Shown here piece after piece: positions 1-5,061 of a stretch of 6,314 nucleotides of DNA (position 1 is the stretch's first letter; each line of letters begins with the position of its first letter). The stretch covers positions 1 through 6,314 of the forward strand of contig JAEELC010000071.1 of NCBI GenBank assembly GCA_016288675.1, given 5' to 3'. Origin of the DNA: Acholeplasmatales bacterium. GTDB taxonomy: Bacteria > Bacillota_I > Bacilli_A > Acholeplasmatales > Anaeroplasmataceae. The translations under genes were made by a program, and so were the position numbers. Under the pieces are notes generated by a model, which worked only from the letters and a program-made list of their open reading frames with translations, was not told the DNA's origin and searched no databases.

Positions 1-213
1 AATAGTAATTTAGATAAATTAAATCCTTTTTTTATGTTTTTTGCCACACCAGCATTATTATTTGATTTTTTTGCTTTATTAATTGCAATAGTAGGACAAA
101 TTAAAGAAAAGAAAGGTTTTGTAACCTATATTGTATATATGGCTATATTATTTATAACTGTTACCTTAATTACCATTTTCTATTACATGGGTGGATTTAA
201 GATATTACATTAG
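1..213 (+). CDS. C-terminal fragment of an unidentified membrane protein (partial)
   Basis: An open frame runs from the first base of the window to a TAG at 211-213, giving the last 70 residues of a protein whose start lies outside. Two hydrophobic segments are visible, at about fragment residues 10-33 (rich in F, L and A) and 41-62 (rich in I, V, T and L). They are joined by a short charged loop (Q-I-K-E-K-K-G, 33-39). This is the pattern of an integral membrane protein with a transmembrane hairpin at its C-terminus and a very short tail after it. I do not recognise the family. The hydrophobic composition, the continuous frame and the terminator directly after the stop support a real gene. 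It is the only gene here ending in TAG; the others end in TAA. Confidence 0.7.
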   Translation, partial: NSNLDKLNPFFMFFATPALLFDFFALLIAIVGQIKEKKGFVTYIVYMAILFITVTLITIFYYMGGFKILH

Positions 214-217
214 TAAG

Positions 218-247
218 AAGCATCAATTGATGCTTTTTATTTTTTTA
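218..247 (+). terminator. Intrinsic terminator after the membrane protein fragment
   Basis: AAGCATC (218-224) and GATGCTT (229-235) form a perfect 7-bp stem with an AATT loop, followed by a T-rich tract with one interrupting A (236-247). It begins 4 bases after the stop codon of the upstream gene, so it separates that gene from the lipoprotein unit. Confidence 0.8.
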
Positions 248-288
248 TAGAATAATAGTGAAAAACTATTCTTATTTATAAAAAGGAC

Positions 289-317
289 TTTAATACGTTA
301 TCATTTAGAGTTATAAT
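289..317 (+). promoter_or_regulatory. Candidate promoter for the lipoprotein gene
   Basis: A perfect -10 hexamer TATAAT lies at 312-317. At 17-bp spacing the -35 position (289-294) reads TTTAAT, a poor match to TTGACA, and no TGn extension is present. Transcription would begin around 324, leaving a leader of about 45 bases. The terminator at 218-247 means the gene needs its own promoter, which supports this site, but the weak -35 keeps confidence moderate. Confidence 0.45.
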
Positions 318-334
318 GTGTGAGGAAAGGAAAA

Positions 335-355
335 GTTTTAAATTCTATTTAAAAC
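335..355. repeat. 9-bp perfect inverted repeat in the lipoprotein leader
   Basis: GTTTTAAAT (335-343) and ATTTAAAAC (347-355) are exact reverse complements separated by TCT. The repeat sits between the predicted transcription start and the ribosome binding site, and ends one base before GAGAGG (356-361). As DNA it is a symmetric 21-bp site of the sort bound by dimeric regulators. As RNA it is a weak AU hairpin next to the Shine-Dalgarno sequence. Either role is inference; in such AT-rich DNA a chance occurrence is possible. Confidence 0.5.
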
Positions 356-370
356 GAGAGGTAAAAAAAG

Positions 371-1255
371 GTGAAAAAGATTTTTAAGAGTTTAGTTGCA
401 AGTGCAGCTATCATTGGGGGATTAAGTTTAACTAGTTGCCAAAAGGAAGCAAATAAAGAAGTTAAGTATGATGCTTATCCATTTGGTAATGTTGTTAACT
501 ATGTTGTAAAGAACAATGGTACATACCAATCATCAACAGCAACATATCGTCAAGAACAAGAAGTATCAGGAAAGTATGACAAGAAAAAAGCAGACAAGGT
601 AAAAATTAATAGAATTACAACTATTCAATTAAAAGACAAGACTAATATGTACTTTTATGAATGTGGTTCTGTTGAAGCTGCTAAATTAGTTGAAGAACAA
701 AAGCAAGTATTACATGATGGCTATGAAGCTTCACGTGATGCAAATTTACTTGTATTCTATCAATCAAAAGAAAAGTATGATGAATTCAAGGCAACTGAAT
801 TTGCTGGAGCAGAATCTGAAAACAAGATGAGCGAAGATTTAAATAAGTTAATGGTTAATGTTAAGGCATTTACTGTTAAGAAGGGATCTAAGCTTTCAAG
901 ATTATTTAATTCAAAGGACATTGCTCATCAAGAAGGTAATACTGATGACAAGGTAGTTAGTTTCTATGAAATTAATGGTTTAGGTAATATTTTTGAATTT
1001 GCAAGCAATGCAGATGCAAAAGCATTCTATGACAAGTACGTTGGTAAAGAATATAAAGATGTTTCTATGCAAAAGACTAAAAACGGTAAGCTTGTTTGGA
1101 AGCAAAAAGAAGTAACTGAAAATGGTAAGAAAATAAAGGTAGACGATACTACAAAGCCAGATACTGAAGTAGTTTATTCTTTCAAGAATCTTGAACTAAA
1201 AGGTAATTACGTTTACGATTTAACTGACCAATCTTATACTTTCTTATCAAAATAA
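371..1255 (+). CDS. Lipoprotein of unknown function, possible internal duplication
   Basis: This encodes a 294-residue protein starting at GTG (371), with AGAGGT at 357-362 as ribosome binding site eight bases upstream. The N-terminus is a lipoprotein signal peptide: K2-K3, a hydrophobic core (about 8-20) and lipobox L20-T21-S22-C23. The mature protein should be lipidated at Cys23 and held on the outer face of the membrane. No known domain is recognised. The mature part is lysine- and acid-rich and looks soluble. Two segments resemble each other: 91-131 and 205-245 each have an aromatic strand, a D/E-A-K helix start and a second strand after a turn (NLLVFYQ versus GKLVWKQ), suggesting a duplicated alpha/beta unit. 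Lysine codons favour AAG over AAA (about 28 to 16 by hand count), opposite to metN, which hints at high expression. Terminators on both sides make it a single-gene unit. It is certain as a gene and lipoprotein; its function is unknown. Confidence 0.9.
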   Translation: MKKIFKSLVASAAIIGGLSLTSCQKEANKEVKYDAYPFGNVVNYVVKNNGTYQSSTATYRQEQEVSGKYDKKKADKVKINRITTIQLKDKTNMYFYECGSVEAAKLVEEQKQVLHDGYEASRDANLLVFYQSKEKYDEFKATEFAGAESENKMSEDLNKLMVNVKAFTVKKGSKLSRLFNSKDIAHQEGNTDDKVVSFYEINGLGNIFEFASNADAKAFYDKYVGKEYKDVSMQKTKNGKLVWKQKEVTENGKKIKVDDTTKPDTEVVYSFKNLELKGNYVYDLTDQSYTFLSK

Positions 1256-1261
1256 TTAATT

Positions 1262-1300
1262 AGTAACGAAATCTTTGATTTCGTTACTTTTTATTTTTTT
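1262..1300 (+). terminator. Strong intrinsic terminator after the lipoprotein gene
   Basis: AGTAACGAAATC (1262-1273) pairs perfectly with GATTTCGTTACT (1277-1288) around a TTT loop, giving a 12-bp stem followed by a long T-rich tract to 1300. It lies 6 bases after the stop codon and isolates the lipoprotein gene from the methionine operon. Confidence 0.92.
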
Positions 1301-1307
1301 TATATTT

Positions 1308-1321
1308 TAAAAGCGTTTACA
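1308..1321. promoter_or_regulatory. Possible cre-like (CcpA) site upstream of the T-box promoter
   Basis: TAAAAGCGTTTACA fits the catabolite-responsive element consensus TGWAANCGNTNWCA at all but one constrained position (A instead of G at position 2). It sits 13 bases upstream of the predicted -35 element. No CcpA gene is in the window and a single near-match can arise by chance, so this is only a suggestion. Confidence 0.25.
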
Positions 1322-1334
1322 CAAAAAAATAGTC

Positions 1335-1363
1335 TTGCTTTAATAAAAAAAAATGTATATAAT
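1335..1363 (+). promoter_or_regulatory. Promoter of the T-box/metNIQ operon
   Basis: TTGCTT (1335-1340) and TATAAT (1358-1363) are separated by exactly 17 bp, a normal housekeeping sigma factor arrangement. Transcription would start near 1370, shortly before the T-box leader. The preceding terminator shows that a promoter is needed here. Confidence 0.75.
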
Positions 1364-1390
1364 TAAATCATAAATTAAATACCCTATTCA

Positions 1391-1644
1391 AATTGACGTT
1401 GAAAAGAAGAGTAATTATTTTAAGTAGCATAGAGAATCTTCGGTTGGTGTAAGAAGATGTATTAAAAATAATGAACATGGTCTTGGAGTTGCAATAGTGA
1501 TATTTAGCTATTGACGGGTCTGCCCGTTACAGCAGTAGGAATTGATTGATTCTAAAATAGGAGAATATATTATATATTCTTAAAAAAAGGTTGGTACCAC
1601 GTGATCTATATGTCTCGTCCTTTATTGGATGGGGCATTTTTTTT
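1391..1644 (+). promoter_or_regulatory. T-box riboswitch leader, methionine specifier (AUG)
   Basis: This is a tRNA-sensing leader controlling metNIQ by transcription antitermination. In order: the specifier-loop motif GAAGAGTA (1406-1413); an upper Stem I helix ATTATTTT (1414-1421) with AAAATAAT (1465-1472); a distal arm ATCTTC/GAAGAT (1436-1441, 1453-1458) enclosing the conserved GGTTGGTGTAAG (1442-1453); then GAAC (1473-1476) followed by the specifier codon ATG at 1477-1479, read by the tRNA-Met anticodon CAU. Hairpins follow at CAATAG/CTATTG (1492-1513) and ACGGG/CCCGT (1514-1527), the latter running into the CCCGTTA element usual in this part of T-boxes. An AU-rich stem AGAATATA/TATATTCT (1562-1580) probably is Stem III. 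The T-box proper is AGGTTGGTACCACG (1588-1601). Its bulge TGGT (1592-1595) can pair with the tRNA end ACCA, including A73 as in tRNA-Met. A plausible antiterminator pairs AAAGG (1586-1590) with CCTTT (1619-1623) and ACG (1599-1601) with CGT (1616-1618), excluding the terminator. Confidence 0.95.
1610..1644 (+). terminator. T-box-controlled terminator upstream of metN
   Basis: ATGTCTCGTCC (1610-1620) pairs along its whole length with GGATGGGGCAT (1627-1637), using several G-U pairs, around a 6-base loop. A run of T follows to 1644. The left arm contains the bases (1616-1620) needed for the antiterminator, so the two structures are mutually exclusive. It is the off state when tRNA-Met is charged. 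Confidence 0.92.
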
Positions 1645-1676
1645 ATACATACACTTTTTGGAAAGGAGAACATAAT

Positions 1677-2681
1677 ATGGCAGAAATTAGTATTAGACAT
1701 ATATCAAAATCATACTACGGTAAAAAAGTATTAAATGATGTAAGTTTAAATGTGGAAAAGGGCGATATATATGGAGTTCTTGGACTATCGGGAGCAGGGA
1801 AGTCAACTTTAGTACGTTGTATAAATGGTCTTGAAACGTTTGAAGAAGGTGAAATTTATTTTAAAGATAGTTTGTTATGCTCACCAAAGCAAAAAATTTC
1901 AAGAGATAATCAAAGACATATTCAAATGATATTTCAACATTTTAATCTTCTTCAACAACGCACTGTACTTGGTAATGTTGAATTAGCTCTTGAAATAGCT
2001 AAACGTGGAAATAAAAAAACCCGTAAAGAAAAAGCTCTTCAAGCCTTAAATCGTGTTGGACTATTAGATAAAGCTGATATGTATCCAAGCAAGCTATCTG
2101 GTGGACAAAAGCAACGTGTTGCAATTGCACGTGCTTTAGTATTAGAGCCTGAAGTTATTTTATCTGATGAATCAACTAGTGCGTTAGACCCTGAAACTAC
2201 AACTCAAATTCTTGAATTATTAAAGGAACTAAATAAAGAACTCGGATTAACGATAATAATGATTAGCCATCAAATGAACGTTATTGAACAAATTTGCAAT
2301 AAAGTAGCAATCATTGATAAATCTAAAATTGTAGAAGATGGTTTAATGAGTGATGTATTCTTAAATCCTCAAACAGATATTGCCCGTGGATTATTATTCT
2401 CAAATCATGTTAATACTAAATTAAGTAAAGATAGAATTATACGTATGATATTTGAAGGTAATGCTGATGAACCAATTTTGGCTGATTTAATTCAACAATG
2501 TCAAATATTAGTATCTGTCGTTTATGCTGATTCTAAGGTTATTGATTCTAAGGTCTATGGTCAACTTGCAATTAAAATGCCAGAACAAGATATTGACAGA
2601 ATCAAAGTTGAAAAGTATTTGAATTTAAAGAAAATTCGCTTTGAAGAAGTTACTATGGATACAATAAAGAGAGGTGAGTAA
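1677..2681 (+). CDS. metN: MetN, methionine ABC importer ATP-binding protein
   Basis: This is the cytoplasmic ATPase of the MetNIQ importer, which takes up methionine and related compounds by hydrolysing ATP. The 334-residue protein has Walker A GLSGAGKST (36-44), Q-loop Gln87 (IFQHFN), signature LSGGQ (140-144), Walker B VILSDE (160-165, catalytic Glu165), D-loop SALD (168-171) and H-loop His198 (ISHQMNV). The C-terminal part (about 255-330) matches the NIL/ACT-like domain that in MetN proteins binds methionine and slows transport when the cell has enough. Length and domain order are usual for MetN. The start is ATG 1677 because AAGGAGA (1663-1669) lies seven bases upstream. A longer in-frame reading from ATG 1629 would begin inside the T-box terminator stem and is rejected. 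It is first in the metN-metI-metQ operon, with 2 bp before metI, and is controlled by the upstream Met T-box. Confidence 0.95.
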   Translation: MAEISIRHISKSYYGKKVLNDVSLNVEKGDIYGVLGLSGAGKSTLVRCINGLETFEEGEIYFKDSLLCSPKQKISRDNQRHIQMIFQHFNLLQQRTVLGNVELALEIAKRGNKKTRKEKALQALNRVGLLDKADMYPSKLSGGQKQRVAIARALVLEPEVILSDESTSALDPETTTQILELLKELNKELGLTIIMISHQMNVIEQICNKVAIIDKSKIVEDGLMSDVFLNPQTDIARGLLFSNHVNTKLSKDRIIRMIFEGNADEPILADLIQQCQILVSVVYADSKVIDSKVYGQLAIKMPEQDIDRIKVEKYLNLKKIRFEEVTMDTIKRGE

Positions 2682-2683
2682 TT

Positions 2684-3340
2684 ATGAATACATACGTACT
2701 TGAAACTTTACAAACATTAGGTGTAGTATTCATCTCTACATTACTTGCATATCTTGTTGGTGTTCCTCTTGGTGTAATATTAAATGTTACTAGTAAAAAC
2801 GGAATTAGACCTAATAAAATTGTTAATACAATTTTAGGATTAATTATTAATGTTTTAAGAAGTATACCATGCTTAATTATTATAGTAATTGCTTTACCTC
2901 TTACTCGTGCAGTATTTGGCCGAGGAACAGGTGCGTGGTATGTACTAATTATTCCACTATTCTTAAGCTCATTTGCATATGTAGCACGTGTTGTAGAACA
3001 ATCGCTATCTGAGGTGGATAATGGTGTAATTGAAGCTGCTCGTTCTATGGGAGCTAATAATTTCCAAATCATTACTAAGGTTTTATTAAAAGAATCACGT
3101 TCAAGTCTTATTATGGGACTTGCGGTAACATTAATATCAATTATTGGATATACTAGCTTTGCTTATGACTTTGCTGGAGGTGGATTAATTTCCCGAATCT
3201 ATCAAATATATAGATATCATCCAACAGATTATTTAAAGCAGGGGTCATTCTGGGCAGTATTAATTTTAGTTGTTGCAATTGTTCAACTTATTCAACAAAG
3301 TGGTTTATTAATCGCAAAGAAATTAGATAGGAGAAATTAA
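2684..3340 (+). CDS. metI: MetI, methionine ABC importer permease
   Basis: This is the membrane-spanning subunit of MetNIQ; two copies would form the translocation path and couple to MetN. The 218-residue length is typical for MetI. Five hydrophobic segments are visible, at roughly 9-33, 48-72, 84-104, 142-165 and 188-210. The cytoplasmic loop carries the ABC permease coupling motif EAARSMGA (117-124), preceded by SEVDNGVI and followed by IITKVLLKES. The usual Leu-Pro near the end of that motif is Leu-Lys here. The family motif GGGL (165-168) is also present. The start at ATG 2684 is supported by AGGTGA (2672-2677), which lies in the last codons of metN; the two genes are 2 bp apart and probably translationally linked. 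An antisense open frame over its 5' half is a shadow. Confidence 0.95.
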   Translation: MNTYVLETLQTLGVVFISTLLAYLVGVPLGVILNVTSKNGIRPNKIVNTILGLIINVLRSIPCLIIIVIALPLTRAVFGRGTGAWYVLIIPLFLSSFAYVARVVEQSLSEVDNGVIEAARSMGANNFQIITKVLLKESRSSLIMGLAVTLISIIGYTSFAYDFAGGGLISRIYQIYRYHPTDYLKQGSFWAVLILVVAIVQLIQQSGLLIAKKLDRRN

Positions 3341-3342
3341 AT

Positions 3343-4212
3343 ATGAAAAACAAATTATTTTTATTAGGAGCTGTAGCTTTAACTGCAGTTTCAACTTTAT
3401 CATTAACAAGCTGTGGTGGAAATGATAAAACTATTAGAGTTGCTGCAAGCGAACTTCCACATGCAAAAATTTTAAATGAGGCAGTTGCTCCTGTACTTAA
3501 AGAAAAGGGATATGATCTTCAAGTATCTGTACTTGATTGGACAGTTCAAAATTCAGCTGTTGCTAGCGGTGATTATGATGCTAATTATTTCCAACATGAA
3601 CCTTATTTAAATACATATAATTCATCAGTATCTGAATCTGCACAATTAGCATTAGCTTGCAAAGTTCACTTTGAAAAGTTATGCTTATATGCATCAGATA
3701 CAACAAAGAAGGAACTTGTAAATGGTTCTAAGATTGAAATTGTTGATGATTTATCAAATGTTGAACGTTCATTATTGTTATTACAATCTAAAGGTATTTT
3801 AACTATTAATAGTTCTGCATATAATGATAAGAATGAATTTGTTAACTTTGATAAAAATAATCCTAATGCTACTGTTACATTTACAGCAAATTATGATAAG
3901 TGTAGTTTAAAAAGTCTTGCCGAAAGCCAATTAACAAATGCATTAAAGGATTATAATTTTGGTGTTATTCCTGGTAATACAGCATTAACTGGTTTAGGCA
4001 GTGATTATGCAACACGTATTGTATTTGGTGAAGATACACCTGAAGAAACATTAACTTTACGTGCTAATGGTATTGCTGTTAAAAAAGAAAACTTAGAAAG
4101 TGAAAAGACTAAAGCTTTAGTTGATGCTTTCTCAACAGATTCTGTTAAAAACTATATTGCTAATACATTTGGTGAATCTGTTGTTTATCATTATATTAAT
4201 TTATTAAAGTAA
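3343..4212 (+). CDS. metQ: MetQ, methionine-binding lipoprotein (NlpA family)
   Basis: This is the substrate-binding component of MetNIQ: a 289-residue lipoprotein that captures methionine outside the membrane and delivers it to MetI. The signal peptide has K2/K4, a hydrophobic core and lipobox L21-T22-S23-C24, followed by a short Gly-Gly-Asn linker. NlpA-family landmarks follow in order: IRVAASELPHAKIL (31-44), the ALADGELDANFFQHxPYL-like block (72-89, with FQHEPYL at 83-89), NVERSLLLLQ (139-148, family NEGRALLLLQ), and IPGNTAL (209-215, family INGNYAL). Differences from the consensus are the Val-Glu for Glu-Gly in the third block and Pro for Asn in the last. The start at ATG 3343 has AGGAGA (3329-3334) eight bases upstream, inside the end of metI. 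Operon position and T-box control point to methionine; binding of an analogue or dipeptide cannot be excluded from sequence. Confidence 0.93.
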   Translation: MKNKLFLLGAVALTAVSTLSLTSCGGNDKTIRVAASELPHAKILNEAVAPVLKEKGYDLQVSVLDWTVQNSAVASGDYDANYFQHEPYLNTYNSSVSESAQLALACKVHFEKLCLYASDTTKKELVNGSKIEIVDDLSNVERSLLLLQSKGILTINSSAYNDKNEFVNFDKNNPNATVTFTANYDKCSLKSLAESQLTNALKDYNFGVIPGNTALTGLGSDYATRIVFGEDTPEETLTLRANGIAVKKENLESEKTKALVDAFSTDSVKNYIANTFGESVVYHYINLLK

Positions 4213-4218
4213 AAAAAT

Positions 4219-4248
4219 AAGGCTTTGAATATATTTTCAAAGCCTTTT
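4219..4248 (+). terminator. Intrinsic terminator closing the metNIQ operon
   Basis: AAGGCTTTGAA (4219-4229) and TTCAAAGCCTT (4236-4246) form a perfect 11-bp stem with a 6-base loop, followed by only a short T run (4245-4248) before G. The short U-tract makes some read-through into the next gene plausible. Confidence 0.85.
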
Positions 4249-4275
4249 GTGTTATATTTAACATAGGTGATATTT

Positions 4276-4977
4276 ATGCGTATTGGTTTAGCAAGTATGA
4301 AATTTGTTAATGGTGATATAGATTTTAATTTAAGTGAAATCGAAGCGGCTATAAATAAAGTGAAAAATGAATGTGATATGCTTGTGTTTGGAGAGGCATT
4401 TTTGCAAGGATTTGATAGCTTATCATGGAATTATCAAATTGATAAGCAAATTGCCTTATCTCAAAATTCATTTTATATGGAATATTTAAAATCACTATCC
4501 AAAACTAATAAAATTGATTTAATTATTCCGTATATTGAACTAGATAATGATTCTATATATTCAAGTGCTGCAGTTATAATTGATGGAAAGATTAGCTATA
4601 ACTATAGACGTATAAGTACTGGCTGGAAAGAGATTCTTAAAACCGATACTCATTATAAAGAAGGGGATAAAGTATTAGAATTTGTTTATAAGAATCAAAT
4701 TTTTGAATTAGCGTTATGTGGAGATTTATGGGATCATACTAGTACATTTCAAACTGATGCAATAGTTATTTGGCCAGTTTATGTAGATGCTACTAAAGAA
4801 GAATGGGATAGTGGATTATTAGAGGAATATGTTAATAAAGCTAATGAAGTATCTAACAAGGTTTTAATGGTTAATTCATTAACAGATAATGGTGCTATCG
4901 GTGGTTCTTTAGTTATTAGAAATGGCCACTTAGATAATACACCAATATTAGAAAAAAATGCTATTCAAATTATTTAA
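4276..4977 (+). CDS. Nitrilase-superfamily (carbon-nitrogen hydrolase) protein, atypical triad
   Basis: This 233-residue cytoplasmic protein has the fold landmarks of the nitrilase/amidase superfamily, whose members cleave amide or nitrile C-N bonds with a Glu-Lys-Cys triad. The opening MRIGLASMKFVNGDIDFNL matches the family's first strand and N-terminal helix. Glu40 in LVFGEAFLQGFD (36-47) matches the catalytic Glu, and Cys148 in ELALCGDLWD (144-153) matches the nucleophile. At the Lys position, family Y-R-K, the sequence reads Y-R-R (110-112) followed by ISTGWKE, so the Lys appears replaced by Arg112 unless Lys118 stands in. The protein is somewhat shorter than the usual 260-plus residues. 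ATG 4276 is chosen: AGGTGA (4265-4270) is five bases upstream, and the alternative GTG 4267 lies within that site. Only 27 bases separate it from the metQ terminator, leaving little room for its own promoter. The substrate is unknown; a link to methionine metabolism is only positional. Confidence 0.85.
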   Translation: MRIGLASMKFVNGDIDFNLSEIEAAINKVKNECDMLVFGEAFLQGFDSLSWNYQIDKQIALSQNSFYMEYLKSLSKTNKIDLIIPYIELDNDSIYSSAAVIIDGKISYNYRRISTGWKEILKTDTHYKEGDKVLEFVYKNQIFELALCGDLWDHTSTFQTDAIVIWPVYVDATKEEWDSGLLEEYVNKANEVSNKVLMVNSLTDNGAIGGSLVIRNGHLDNTPILEKNAIQII

Positions 4978-5023
4978 TTAGAAGATAGCCAAATTAATCT
5001 AACAAATTAAATAATCTTATAAT

Positions 5024-5061
5024 AAAAAAATCTACCCTATTTTATTAGGATAGATTTTTTT
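5024..5061. terminator. Bidirectional terminator between convergent genes
   Basis: The arms 5024-5039 and 5046-5061 are reverse complements except for one position and flank a 6-base loop. Each outer arm is a run of A on one side and T on the other, so both strands give a hairpin followed by a U tract. The odd pair (C5035 with A5050) is a C-A mismatch in the plus-strand RNA but a G-U pair in the minus-strand RNA, so the hairpin is better for the minus-strand gene, whose stop codon touches it. The interval 4978-5023 before it holds nothing recognisable. Confidence 0.85.

Noticed and set aside
254..270. Small inverted repeat AATAGT / ACTATT in the region before the lipoprotein promoter
   Set aside because: It is a six-base AT-rich stem with no T run after it and no clear relation to the promoter; likely chance.
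1629..1676. N-terminal extension of MetN from ATG 1629
   Set aside because: This stretch lies within the T-box terminator stem and its T run, lacks a ribosome binding site and encodes residues not found in MetN. ATG 1677 has a good AAGGAGA site and matches the family start.
2653..3072. 139-codon open frame on the minus strand across the metN/metI junction
   Set aside because: It is entirely antisense to well-supported genes, has no homology-like motif, and is a shadow of the metI reading frame.
4253..4258. TATATT as a -10 element for the nitrilase-like gene
   Set aside because: No -35 element at proper spacing, and the implied transcript would start within the ribosome binding site.
4267..4275. 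GTG 4267 as start of the nitrilase-like gene
   Set aside because: The GTG is part of the AGGTGA ribosome binding site for ATG 4276, and the family's N-terminal strand begins at that ATG.
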